From assembly GCA_943787485.1 (NCBI GenBank), contig CALSMP010000004.1:1-64000 (forward strand): a stretch of DNA of 64,000 bases, in the 5' to 3' direction. The notes beneath the pieces are model-generated. The model did no database searches. It saw nothing but the letters and a program-made list of their open reading frames with translations, and was not told where the DNA came from. Positions within the stretch are counted from its first letter, which is position 1. Each line of letters starts with the position of its first letter. The DNA is from an uncultured Luminiphilus sp. (GTDB lineage: Bacteria > Pseudomonadota > Gammaproteobacteria > Pseudomonadales > Halieaceae). A program made the position numbers and the translations under genes. Positions 18,945 to 27,948 of the stretch are shown here, piece by piece.

Positions 18945-20787
18945 TCACTTCTCCATAAGGGACGCTGGGATTTTTATAGGCGTATCGAGCAAAATTTGCG
19001 CAAAGCTTTTTGCCTGAGGATCATCTCGTAAACTCGCGATACCGCCACCTCCCAGCGCGTTGTGCAAAACAAAATTTAGAGCGGGTAAGCCCGGCAGGTA
19101 AAACCGTTCTAGCCGTTCGGAGGTCATCAAGTGCGAGAAGCGGCCCGCGCACGTATGTCTCGGTAAGGACGCTGGCAATCCAGGGCATATAAGCTTTTTT
19201 GCGCGCCATCACCCCGATGTTCGCTTTATCCCCTTTGTCACCCGATCGAGCCCACGCAAGTGATTCCAGCGGAACCTCAATGAACGCACTCTCGCCACCA
19301 TTTTCGGCAATATTTTCGGCAATATTTTCGTCATTATCTGCGGCACTAGGGTCGGCTGGAACCGCTCTCGTTGGAGGTAAGTCGACAGATTCGATAACAG
19401 CGGCAGCCATCACTTTCTGCACTGTCAGACCGTCATCTAGTGTGATACCAACTTGTGTTTTGGGAACGGTCATGGAAAACAGTCTCACCACCGGCGAGGG
19501 CTTGGCACGCGTGCCAGCAAAAAAGGCCAATCCGGGTGGCGCACCCAGTGCCACCCCCGAGATCTCTTTCAACAGCAAGGCGACAGCGCGTTTGTCCTGG
19601 TGTCGACAAGCAAGCTTCAACGCCACCTCACGACTTCGATGATATTTGGCATGCTCACCCCAGTGACTTTCATTGCCGACAATGTCTATCGCCAAATCAT
19701 CAAAGTCGCCAACGCCCCATTGGCTTAACTTGCGTCGGGTTCGCTCAACAGCCTCAGTCGCGAAGATCTTTGCTTTATCGGCTGCTCGACGACCCAGATA
19801 CCAAACCGTTGTGCCTGCGCGCCACCCATCAAACCAGGTCAGGCTGACTTTGTAGTCTGAAGGAGCTCCGCGACCACGCGCCCCTACCACCTCAACACAG
19901 TCGGGCATCAGTTGTCGGAGCGTAACACCTGAAAAGTCACATATAACATCGGGTAGCAGGTACTCGGCGGGGTCCCCGATTTCATAGAGCAACTGCTCTC
20001 CCACGGTACCGCAGGTGACCGTCCCACCCGTGAAGTCAGGCTTGGTTATGTTGAATGTGCCGTCACCACTAATTTCAGCAATCGGATAGCCCACGTTGTG
20101 TAGCGAATCAGCGACCTCCTCCCAATCGGTGTAGTTTCCCCCTGTCGCCTGGGGGCCGCACTCAATGATGTGGCCCGCCAAAGACCCCGCGGCCAACTTG
20201 TCATACTCTGTGGGCTGCCAGCCGAAGGCGTGAATGCAGGCCCCTAGGGTCACAGCGCTGTCAACGCAACGACCGGTGATAACTATGTCCGCGCCGTTAG
20301 CGAGAGCCTCAGCAATCGGATAAGCGCCTAGATACGCGTTTGCGCTCGCGACTTTTTCCAAGGGTGGCAGGGACTCGCCTGAAAACATTTCCCGGGGATT
20401 ACCCTGCGCCAGCTCAGGGAGTTGTGAGAATAAATCGTCTCCCACAACCACCGCTACTTTCAGGTCAAGCCCCGCTTCTGCAATAAGCTCGCGAATCGCC
20501 GCGGCGCACTGGCGAGGATTGACGCCCCCTGCATTACTGATGATTTTGATGCCGGCATGAGCAATGGAAGCTAAGTTTGGCTTCATCATGGCGGTCACAA
20601 AGTCCGTGGCATAGCCCAGACTGTCGTCGGCGGCTCGCGCCCTAGCCAAGATCGACATAGTGATCTCCGCCAAGTAATCGAACACGATGTAATCGAGGGA
20701 TGGCTCTTTGAGAAACTGAGCCATCGCCAGATCGGTTTCCCCCCAAAAGCCGGTCGCCCCGCCTATTCTGATCGCTTGTCCTGTCAT
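18945..20787 (-). CDS. AtuA-like protein (DUF1446; one frameshift)
   Basis: From ATG 20787 the product has the AtuA fold region (IRIGGATGFWGE, ADIVITGRCVDSAVTLGA, CGPQATGGNY). A low-complexity linker (NDENIAENIAENGGES) separates it from a C-terminal ~100-residue domain starting LAWARSGDKGDKANIG. One surplus G in GCGGGCC (plus-strand CCC 19144-19146) breaks the frame; the repaired end is ...YLPGLPALNFVLHNAL to 18945, 613 residues. AtuA is required for acyclic terpene degradation in Pseudomonas but its reaction is not known. Here it leads a carboxylase-crotonase operon and faces a TetR gene. Confidence 0.8.
19301..19330. repeat. 12-base tandem repeat in the AtuA-like linker
   Basis: The unit TTTTCGGCAATA occurs twice in tandem and is followed by a partial third copy (TTTTCG). 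It encodes ENIAENIAEN on the minus strand. The unit length is a multiple of three, so copy-number change would lengthen the interdomain linker and not shift frame. Confidence 0.7.
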
Positions 20788-20969
20788 GCCGACTGCTCCG
20801 CCCCGTTATTGACGACTAGTAACGCTAGCTGCTGCCTGTTGCTACCACTCCGCACCGCTGGGTGTGCGAACCATTAACACTTGACCTATGGATTTGAGGC
20901 CGTGCTGGAACAGATACCCATAAACTCCCACACCACGGCGGCGTGCCCGGGCGATGACTTTACCAATTA

Positions 20970-20996
20970 AATGATTTATGCTCATCATTTATGAGC
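20970..20996. promoter_or_regulatory. Candidate operator for the TetR regulator
   Basis: Two interlaced inverted repeats lie just upstream of the TetR start in the divergent gap: AATGAT...ATCATT (20970-20975/20984-20989) and GCTCAT-CATTT-ATGAGC (20980-20985/20991-20996). Such sites between a TetR gene and its divergent target are commonly bound by the regulator itself. The remainder of the 242-base gap (20788-21029) shows nothing else recognisable. Binding is inferred only. Confidence 0.5.
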
Positions 20997-21029
20997 GTTA
21001 CTCATTTCGAGTATAGGAGAGCGGACCCA

Positions 21030-21737
21030 GTGACCGCAAGCCAAAAAGAGAAAAAGTCACAGCGCGAACGACTCGAAGCCCGCGAAAGTACGATCCTTGC
21101 CGCGGCAACAGCCGTTTTTGTCGACATGGGGGTAGACGGCACCAGAATGGCCGACATTGCCGCAAAGGCGGACATCGCTGAGGGCACGCTTTACCTGTAT
21201 TACAAAAACAAGCAGGCGCTATTGCACCAAGTGGTTGAGGCGTTCTGGGCAAATCTCACCCATGGCGCTGAACAAGCCGTTGACCCAGCGCTACCGATGC
21301 GGGAACAGCTACATCAACTCGCGAGTTATCACTTGATGGCCTTACTCAATCAGTTCGACGTCGTGGGACTTACCTACCGGGCACGACTCCGTCACGGCGA
21401 ACCAGAACAACAGCTCGGGCCTATTAGAGGGTACGTGCGGGTGTTTGACCGCCTCATTGAACGGGGCACAGACCGGGGCGAAATCCAACTCATGCTGCCT
21501 CTTTGGCAGCTGAGAGATCTGTTTTACGGATGGCTCGAATTTTCCGCTAGAACCCTGATGTTGCGGGGCGAGGGGTTCGATCAATCGTTGATCGACAACC
21601 TGGTCACGCTGATCTTGGCGCCGCCAAAACAGGGAGTAGAGGCCGCTAAGGCGGATAAAGACGCCGCCACCAATACCTCTAATCTAGAGCAAGAAATCCT
21701 TAATCGCCTTAGCGCCATTGAGCAAAAGCTATCATAA
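21030..21737 (+). CDS. TetR/AcrR family transcriptional regulator
   Basis: A 235-residue regulator. I prefer GTG 21030, which has AGGAG ten bases upstream. The track ATG at 20991 lies inside the candidate operator. The N-terminal helix-turn-helix reads ILAAATAVFVDMGVDGT then IAAKADIAEGTLYLYYKNK, the TetR signature. The C-terminal ligand domain is of the usual size, with a variable tail. It is divergent from the AtuA/carboxylase operon and is the likely acyl-CoA-responsive repressor of that operon, comparable in position to AtuR or LiuR. Confidence 0.85.
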   Translation: MTASQKEKKSQRERLEARESTILAAATAVFVDMGVDGTRMADIAAKADIAEGTLYLYYKNKQALLHQVVEAFWANLTHGAEQAVDPALPMREQLHQLASYHLMALLNQFDVVGLTYRARLRHGEPEQQLGPIRGYVRVFDRLIERGTDRGEIQLMLPLWQLRDLFYGWLEFSARTLMLRGEGFDQSLIDNLVTLILAPPKQGVEAAKADKDAATNTSNLEQEILNRLSAIEQKLS

Positions 21738-21775
21738 ACCTCTGCCGGCGGCTTACACGATACTCGCCAGACCCA

Positions 21776-22738
21776 CTAAGCTGACGTCGTATAGGCCCGT
21801 CTAAATTCATCGAGAAACCGATCAAGCTCCAGTACTGGCAAATAGTTAATACCCGCAGCAGCGGGGCGCCCGCCCCCGGTCTCAAATTGGCAGCACAAGC
21901 TATCAGCACCGGTACGATTAGCCAGAGGGGCGCGCACACTCACCAAAAACCCGTCATCGATATCGGTTAGTACCGCATGGGCTCTTGAAGGATGCGCATT
22001 CGCCAACGCATTGCCATACACCCCGCTAACACGACGGGCCCATGGACACGCCGGCAACCGAACCACCGCCACCTCCCGTGTCTCCAGTACTCGTTCAGCC
22101 TCTTGCGCATTAGCCATATCACTTTCGTAACCATCGCGCAGGGTCGCGAACAAGGCCGGGTCTTCGCGCAAAAAGTCGGTGGGGGTCTGATGGGGCAGGA
22201 GACGACGAAAAAGGTCTGCTGGGTCAAAATGGAGGTCGGTGACGTCGGCGCCGTAGCCATTGTAGTTCAGGAGAATGCCCAGCTCACGCCAGCCGCTGGC
22301 ATCCACCGATTCATTAACTGTCGCGAGCAACCGCTCGGCAGTGGTGTCGAGATTATCACCGTAACATCCAACTATCGCCCAGGAGGCAAACGCACCGGAC
22401 AATCGCCCGTTGATAAGCGCCGAGGTACAGATTTCCGGTGAGGTGTTTATGGTGTGAAAAAAATTATCTGCCTTTGGTAATTCGCCAGGGGCGTGATGAT
22501 CGGTATAGTCGACCGTCGCTCCGGCAGCCAGCAAGCGATCCAAGTCCGGCCGGTTTTTTTCGACCGCAATGTCGAGTACGGTTACCGTGTCACCAACGGA
22601 AGCATTAACGCGTTTAAGTAAGGAAAGGTCCCGTTTAACCCCAGTGACAAGCTCGCTCGCGACTGGGTCATGGCGCCTCAGCTGTATGAGGGAGCAGATA
22701 CCGTCAGCGTCACCATTAAAAACGTCTATGTGTGCCAC
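21776..22738 (-). CDS. DHH family phosphoesterase
   Basis: A 320-residue protein from GTG 22738 with GGGAG upstream. It has the DHH-type metal motifs NGDADGICSL (residues 8-17), VLDIAVEKN and TDHHAPGELP, and a C-terminal DHHA1-like GGGRPAAAG. The family includes nucleases, nano-RNases and cyclic-dinucleotide phosphodiesterases; this subgroup is small, soluble and of unsettled substrate. It follows the WbpM-like gene by 37 bases on the same strand. I see no functional tie to the glycan genes. Confidence 0.8.
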   Translation of the reverse strand: MAHIDVFNGDADGICSLIQLRRHDPVASELVTGVKRDLSLLKRVNASVGDTVTVLDIAVEKNRPDLDRLLAAGATVDYTDHHAPGELPKADNFFHTINTSPEICTSALINGRLSGAFASWAIVGCYGDNLDTTAERLLATVNESVDASGWRELGILLNYNGYGADVTDLHFDPADLFRRLLPHQTPTDFLREDPALFATLRDGYESDMANAQEAERVLETREVAVVRLPACPWARRVSGVYGNALANAHPSRAHAVLTDIDDGFLVSVRAPLANRTGADSLCCQFETGGGRPAAAGINYLPVLELDRFLDEFRRAYTTSA

Positions 22739-22775
22739 AATGCTCCCAGTCTCTAGCGCACCAGCGTAACGTCAA

Positions 22776-24806
22776 TTAGGGGTTGCGCTTGAGTCTGTCC
22801 TGAGGCGGAAAAGACGCGACGTTTTCTGGAGCGGTTTGCTGTCGGCTGCGCTTACCAACACGACCCTGCTTGACCCAAACAAAGTCATACCAAGGTTCAT
22901 GACCATCGAATCCAGCGACATACTGCTTCAGGATATTGGTGATCTCGCCACAGTTGATTTGCTGGCAGGCAGCGTAAAGTTCCGCCGCTGCAAGCTCAAC
23001 CTCCTCGAGGGGGATCGCCGACTCCTCGGCGCGCATAATCATGGGGTGTCCAGTACCCGTAACCAACGTTCCCAAGAGCAACTCCTCGTGCAGCTTTTCG
23101 CCCGGGCGCAATCCAATAAACTCTATATCAATATGGTCCGCTCCATGGCTTTCGCCCTCGAGCTCGTAACCGCTAAGGCGAATCATTCGGCGCGCAAGCT
23201 CAACAATGCGAACAGGTTCGCCCATATCCAACACAAAGACGTCTCCGCCCGTCCCCATCGCACCGGCTTGGAGAACCAGCTGAGCGGCCTCTCGAATACT
23301 CATAAAGTAGCGCGAGACCTCTGGGTGAGTGACCGTTACCGGTCCCCCCTGTTCGATTTGCTCTCTGAAAAGCGGCACGACAGACCCAGATGATCCGAGA
23401 ACGTTACCAAAGCGCACAATACAAAAACGGGTTGGCGTCTCCAACTGAGACATTCCCTGGAGAATGAGTTCTGCAAAGCGCTTCGAAGCCCCCATGACAT
23501 TCGCCGGCCTGACTGCTTTGTCTGTTGAAATAAGCACAAACGCGTCTACTTGCGCTCGCTGCGCCGCTTTGGCAGCACTTAATGTGCCCTGCACATTGTT
23601 TAAGACACCTTCGGCGATATTATGTTCAACCATCGGAACGTGCTTGTATGCCGCCGCGTGATAAACCGTATTGACCTTAAAGGTTCTAAACAACGACTCA
23701 AGCCGCGCCTCATCCCGAACGGATCCCAACAATGTCACTACCGGAACGCGCAGGCCGCGCTTGATCTGTATCCCTCGCAGTTCACGTTCCAGGTTGTACA
23801 GTGAGAACTCTGAAATATCTAATAACACTAATTCTGCTGGCTCTGACTCAATGATTTGACGGCACAACTCAGAGCCAATAGATCCCCCCGCTCCGGTTAC
23901 CATCACCACCTTTCCGTGAATGCACCTATCGATTAGCTCGGGGTGCGGAGGTACCGGGTCTCTACCAAGCAAATCATCAAGATCAACATCCTGAATTTGA
24001 TTAACCCTAGCCCGGCCGGCAACCAGTTCGGAAATTTTTGGTACCGTGCGAACGTGAACCGGCATACCTACAAGGGAGTTAATAATTTCTCGTCGACGCT
24101 CGGGAGTGGCTGAGGGCACGGCGAGAAGCACTTGCGCCACATCAAATCCCACGATTAACTCCTCTAGCTGATCAGCGGCTAACACAGGGCGCCCCGCAAT
24201 CACGCTGTTAACCACAGCCTTATCATCGTCTACGAATGCGACGACCTGATAGGACGCTCCGTGATTGAGCGCATAGAGCAGTTGACGACCCGACTCTCCG
24301 GCGCCGTAAATAATGACTCGTCTAGCATCTTTGCCTAACGTCGACTGATGCCAGGTCCGCATCACCATGCGGATTGCACCCGTGCCAACAAACAAAATCA
24401 GCCAAAAAACGATAGGGGTGGACACAGACATATCGATATCTGCGAAATAAACAAGCGCAACCAAACTCAATGTAGCCAGGGTTACTGCTCGAGCCAGATC
24501 CCACACTGCCTGCTGTCCCATGTGCCGAATCAGTGAGCGATATAAGCCCAGTGCAACAAAGGAACCCGCGATCGCCAGCATCAGCACACCGAGAGCAACG
24601 AATTCTGCAAAATTCGCAGGGACAGGCTGACGAGAGGCAGACAGAGACAACGCACCGTAAAGGGCAAACAGTGCAATGGCCAAATCAAGCAGCAACAAGA
24701 ATCCGAACCGCACATGGCCACTCGTTGGTTGGCCGGTTAGCGCGAGCCAAGCTACCTGTAAGCGCGCTACAGACAGCGTGATTCCGGATGCTAATTTATT
24801 AACCAT
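22776..24806 (-). CDS. wbpM: WbpM/CapD-type membrane UDP-sugar 4,6-dehydratase
   Basis: A 676-residue long-chain SDR. Four or more hydrophobic segments occupy residues ~25-135. A small Rossmann domain (VIIYGAGESGRQLL) follows, then the catalytic domain with VTGAGGSIGSELCRQI and YHAAAYKHVPMVE. Large enzymes of this kind (WbpM, FlaA1-like) convert UDP-GlcNAc to the 4-keto-6-deoxy sugar used for QuiNAc or FucNAc residues. The gene lies directly after a WbpL-like transferase gene and an epimerase/reductase gene, as in Pseudomonas O-antigen loci. The symbol is used by similarity of architecture and position. Confidence 0.82.
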   Translation of the reverse strand: MVNKLASGITLSVARLQVAWLALTGQPTSGHVRFGFLLLLDLAIALFALYGALSLSASRQPVPANFAEFVALGVLMLAIAGSFVALGLYRSLIRHMGQQAVWDLARAVTLATLSLVALVYFADIDMSVSTPIVFWLILFVGTGAIRMVMRTWHQSTLGKDARRVIIYGAGESGRQLLYALNHGASYQVVAFVDDDKAVVNSVIAGRPVLAADQLEELIVGFDVAQVLLAVPSATPERRREIINSLVGMPVHVRTVPKISELVAGRARVNQIQDVDLDDLLGRDPVPPHPELIDRCIHGKVVMVTGAGGSIGSELCRQIIESEPAELVLLDISEFSLYNLERELRGIQIKRGLRVPVVTLLGSVRDEARLESLFRTFKVNTVYHAAAYKHVPMVEHNIAEGVLNNVQGTLSAAKAAQRAQVDAFVLISTDKAVRPANVMGASKRFAELILQGMSQLETPTRFCIVRFGNVLGSSGSVVPLFREQIEQGGPVTVTHPEVSRYFMSIREAAQLVLQAGAMGTGGDVFVLDMGEPVRIVELARRMIRLSGYELEGESHGADHIDIEFIGLRPGEKLHEELLLGTLVTGTGHPMIMRAEESAIPLEEVELAAAELYAACQQINCGEITNILKQYVAGFDGHEPWYDFVWVKQGRVGKRSRQQTAPENVASFPPQDRLKRNP

Positions 24807-24880
24807 CTATATGTCCTGAATAACACTGTCGGTGGCAACGTCTAAAAAGACCGCCTACAAAGAGGTGCGTCAGTCTACCC

Positions 24881-25849
24881 TCAGCGTCTGGCATAGACCA
24901 ATAGCACCAGAGGGGGAATTGTGGCCAAAAGTACCGCAATGCTTCGGGAATAGATGTCATTTAGTGACAACATCGCCAGCGGAAACCACCAACAAAGGTG
25001 AAGCCCTAGCAAACCGAGGTTGAGGGCAGCGACGTTGCCTGTCATCCTCACGAGGCGCTGATAAGCATGATCCTGATGAGCAATATGCGGCGCGAGTCGC
25101 TTTGACAGTCGAATCAAGAGGGTGAGACTGGCGTCGAGCAAAAACGGCATCATCAAAATGCCCCAAGCCCACCCAAGAGTCGGATTAAGCATGATGGCGC
25201 GGATCCCCACAGCGCCTAACAGGAAACCTATCGCGATTGAGCCAGCGTCCCCCATGAACAACGACGCCGGCGGCCAGTTAAAGATCACAAGCGGAAAACA
25301 GGCCGCTATTAATATCAGCAGTGTGCTCACCAATCCATCGGATTGCGGCCCGCCGGCAGCTACTAATATGAATACCATCCCAACCAAAACGGATAAGGCC
25401 TGGGTGATAGCAAAGCCATCGGCGCCGTCCATAAAATTGAATAAATTTATCGTCCAAACCAAAGCAATCAAACAGAGAGCCTGCAACCAAGGCTCGATGC
25501 CACCAAGCTCGAAGCTGACAAATACACCCGCCGCGATAAAATAAATGATGAGCCTCACGCCACTGCCCAAGCCGTAGCGATCATCCATAAGCCCCACCAG
25601 AGATAAGGTGACAGCAACTACCGAAACGGCTCCTAGGCTGGCAAAGGCGCCAATGAACCTTTCTTCAAATAACACCAAGCACGCGGCGCTCACCGCTACC
25701 AGCACGATACCCCCACCCACTGGCGTAGCATCTTGGTGCTGGCTACGCTGCCCGGGAATATCTAACAAACCAGCTAGAGGCGCTAACTTTCTAAAAAGCC
25801 ACAGACCCAGAAAGCTCACGACAACAACGGAGGCGAACAACAGCGTCAT
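24881..25849 (-). CDS. Polyprenyl-phosphate N-acetylhexosamine-1-phosphate transferase (WbpL/WecA family)
   Basis: A 322-residue multi-spanning protein of glycosyltransferase family 4. Visible signatures are PVGGGIVL near residue 43, the Mg2+-binding GLMDDRYGLGSG, NLFNFMDGADG, ASLFMGDAGS, and the HIAHQDHAYQRL loop close to the C-terminus. It would attach a sugar-1-phosphate to undecaprenyl phosphate at the inner membrane to start a glycan chain. The HxxHxHxxQRL-like loop resembles WbpL more than MraY. Its ATG overlaps the preceding SDR stop (ATGA). Confidence 0.85.
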   Translation of the reverse strand: MTLLFASVVVVSFLGLWLFRKLAPLAGLLDIPGQRSQHQDATPVGGGIVLVAVSAACLVLFEERFIGAFASLGAVSVVAVTLSLVGLMDDRYGLGSGVRLIIYFIAAGVFVSFELGGIEPWLQALCLIALVWTINLFNFMDGADGFAITQALSVLVGMVFILVAAGGPQSDGLVSTLLILIAACFPLVIFNWPPASLFMGDAGSIAIGFLLGAVGIRAIMLNPTLGWAWGILMMPFLLDASLTLLIRLSKRLAPHIAHQDHAYQRLVRMTGNVAALNLGLLGLHLCWWFPLAMLSLNDIYSRSIAVLLATIPPLVLLVYARR

Positions 25850-26745
25850 GCTGAAACTCCTTCGATGTTATCCGTCAGTAATGTTTCGAGGGTCCAACGT
25901 GGCTGCCAGCCATCGATGACAGGTGCGGCACCGGTCCAGCCCTCGCCGCTCACGGCACGCCAGGTCGAACCGGACACGGCACCTGTGAGTCGATCTCGAC
26001 ACCAGCCACCAACCCTCCAGAGCGGTGCAGGGATTGAAAGTCCCGCTGCACATCCGAGCGCTCGCGCTATCCGCCTCGCTGAATAAGATTCGCCGTCAGT
26101 AACCGGCAAGTTCCTACTGGGCAATTGCCCCCAGGTCTCTCGCTGAATCAAATTGTGTAATAAAGCGACTAGGTCTGGTCTTGAAATCATGCCGCGCTCA
26201 CCCTTTTCAGGAAACGCTATCGGAAGGCGCCCCGCAAAATGACGCAGGGTCGCTAAATTACCCGTAAGCTGATGGTCATATATCAACCCTGGCCGACAGA
26301 TAACCACATCGCAATCACTATGGCCCAAAAGCTGTTCAAGGCTCTGCTCGGCCAACCACTTTGATTCGGCATAAGCGGTACTGGGTCGAGGCAAGGACGC
26401 CGCAGATAGCGACCCACTGGCGCTCGCCGCCGGCACAACATTCAGTGTGCTGATGAAGATGAAGCGCTTGACACCCGCCGTGGCCGCTGCGTCAGCCAAG
26501 GCCATCGTCGCGCGGTGGTTAATTCGCTCATAATGGTGTGGGGCAGATCGGTTGTGCGCAAGACCCGCGCAATGAACAAGCGTGGACAACCCCTCTAAGG
26601 CTGATCGGAAGCCCGTGTGTTGACCAAGATCCAACGCCCGATCCGCGTCGCCCCTGCCCAAGGTCACCACAGGCAGCGTATGGCTCGCAAGGCTGGCGGC
26701 TAACGCGCTTCCGAGATAGCCGGAAGCGCCGGTAATCCCTATCAC
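25846..26745 (-). CDS. NAD-dependent epimerase/dehydratase (WbpV-like 4-reductase candidate)
   Basis: A 299-residue extended SDR beginning at GTG 26745 with GGAG upstream. The N-terminal nucleotide site is GITGASGYLGSAL, followed by FISTLNV and the catalytic YAESKWLAE (YxxxK). Enzymes of this group reduce the 4-keto product of WbpM-type dehydratases. Neighbouring wbpM-like and wbpL-like genes on the same strand, with 4-base overlap to the latter, support that role. It could also be an epimerase acting on another NDP-sugar. Confidence 0.75.
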   Translation of the reverse strand: MIGITGASGYLGSALAASLASHTLPVVTLGRGDADRALDLGQHTGFRSALEGLSTLVHCAGLAHNRSAPHHYERINHRATMALADAAATAGVKRFIFISTLNVVPAASASGSLSAASLPRPSTAYAESKWLAEQSLEQLLGHSDCDVVICRPGLIYDHQLTGNLATLRHFAGRLPIAFPEKGERGMISRPDLVALLHNLIQRETWGQLPSRNLPVTDGESYSARRIARALGCAAGLSIPAPLWRVGGWCRDRLTGAVSGSTWRAVSGEGWTGAAPVIDGWQPRWTLETLLTDNIEGVSA

Positions 26746-26772
26746 CGGCGCTCCAAAAGCCGAACAGAAGGG

Positions 26773-27123
26773 CTAGTCCAACGTGATCTGGGCTCTGTTT
26801 TGCTCGATGATAGTCTCGCCAATTCCCTTGACCTCTGCCAGCTCGTCAACGGACTCAAAGGGTCCAAAAGCCTGACGATATTCAACAATGCGATACGCTT
26901 TGGCAAGACCGACTCCCTGCAGACCCGCTGACAGTACTTCAGGGGAATCCGTATTTATGTTGACAGCATCCTGCGCCATCAGCGGCGTGTTAACACCCAA
27001 CAAAGAAACCGCCATCACCAAACCGCACAGCACACTTCTCACCGAGCGATCCAGGCCGCTAAACACGGCCGCAGCCAATAGTTTTTTATGAGGCCTTACC
27101 TCGCCGTCACTTCTATTCATCAT
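26773..27123 (-). CDS. ComEA-like helix-hairpin-helix protein
   Basis: A 116-residue protein with an N-terminal hydrophobic export signal (residues ~25-50, ending MAQDA). Two helix-hairpin-helix motifs follow: INTDSPEVLSAGLQGVG and ELAEVKGIGETI. This is the short ComEA form of gammaproteobacteria, which binds double-stranded DNA in the periplasm and can support natural uptake. RBS AGGAG lies ahead of tandem ATG codons at 27123. In Pseudomonas a gene of this type also lies next to wbpM. Confidence 0.85.
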   Translation of the reverse strand: MMNRSDGEVRPHKKLLAAAVFSGLDRSVRSVLCGLVMAVSLLGVNTPLMAQDAVNINTDSPEVLSAGLQGVGLAKAYRIVEYRQAFGPFESVDELAEVKGIGETIIEQNRAQITLD

Positions 27124-27220
27124 TTTCTAATCTCCTGTAATGGTCATCGAGTCCTAGCTGACTCATCGCCACCCTACAGAGACAGCCACTTCATTCACTC
27201 ATCGGTGATGGGCTCTGATA

Positions 27221-27922
27221 TCAATTACCCGCGATTGATGCCAACACACGCGCTAACGCCTGGGCAGGATCTTCTGCGGCGGTAATTGGCCTACCCACAA
27301 CCAGGTAGTTTGCCCCCGCGGCAATCGCCTCCCTTGGCGTTAATACTCGACGCTGATCGCCCAGGGCATCATCCTGCAACCGAATACCTGGAGTAATCAG
27401 CGAAAAATCTTCCCCCAAGCGCTCTCTGATTGCTGGCGCTTCCTGCGCCGAACACACGACACCATCGAGCCCCGACGCTCGCGTTAACTCGGCCAACCTA
27501 ACCGCACGCTCGAGCGGCGTACCCATAGCACCTGTTTCCAGCAGATCCTCGGGAGCCATGCTTGTGAGCACCGTAACGGCAATCAGCTTGGGGGGGTGCG
27601 CGAAGTCTGACAAGCTCGCCTTGGCTTCCGTCATCATGCGGCTTCCACCCGCTGCGTGAACATTCATCATCCAAACACCATGCTCAGCGGCTGCACGGCA
27701 GGCTTTTGCCACCGTGTTTGGGATGTCGTGAAATTTTAGGTCCAAAAAAATCTCAAAACCCAAATCGGTTAACGCGTGCAGAATAGCCGGGCCTTCGCGG
27801 GTGAAAAGCTGCTTACCCACTTTCACTCGACACTTTTGCGGATCCAGCAGGTCCGCTAATGCCAGCGCCTGACTTGAGGCGTCAAAATCAAGCGCAACGA
27901 TTAATGGCCCTTTTTCATCCAT
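27221..27922 (-). CDS. pyrF: Orotidine 5'-phosphate decarboxylase
   Basis: A 233-residue TIM-barrel enzyme that makes UMP from OMP in pyrimidine synthesis. The active-site signature [13 protein letters not shown] is intact and the barrel begins [11 protein letters not shown] 27922 places that strand near the N-terminus, as in other PyrF proteins. The track TTG start overlaps the lapB stop and adds ten residues; an ATG at 27946 is a third option. It is the last gene of the lapA-lapB-pyrF group. Confidence 0.93.
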   Translation of the reverse strand: MDEKGPLIVALDFDASSQALALADLLDPQKCRVKVGKQLFTREGPAILHALTDLGFEIFLDLKFHDIPNTVAKACRAAAEHGVWMMNVHAAGGSRMMTEAKASLSDFAHPPKLIAVTVLTSMAPEDLLETGAMGTPLERAVRLAELTRASGLDGVVCSAQEAPAIRERLGEDFSLITPGIRLQDDALGDQRRVLTPREAIAAGANYLVVGRPITAAEDPAQALARVLASIAGN

Positions 27923-27948
27923 GACAGGTCCCGCCACTCGCCTCATCT

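Noticed and set aside
19301-19335. Phase-variable repeat switching the AtuA-like gene
   Set aside because: The unit is 12 bases, so copy changes keep the reading frame; there are only two full copies.
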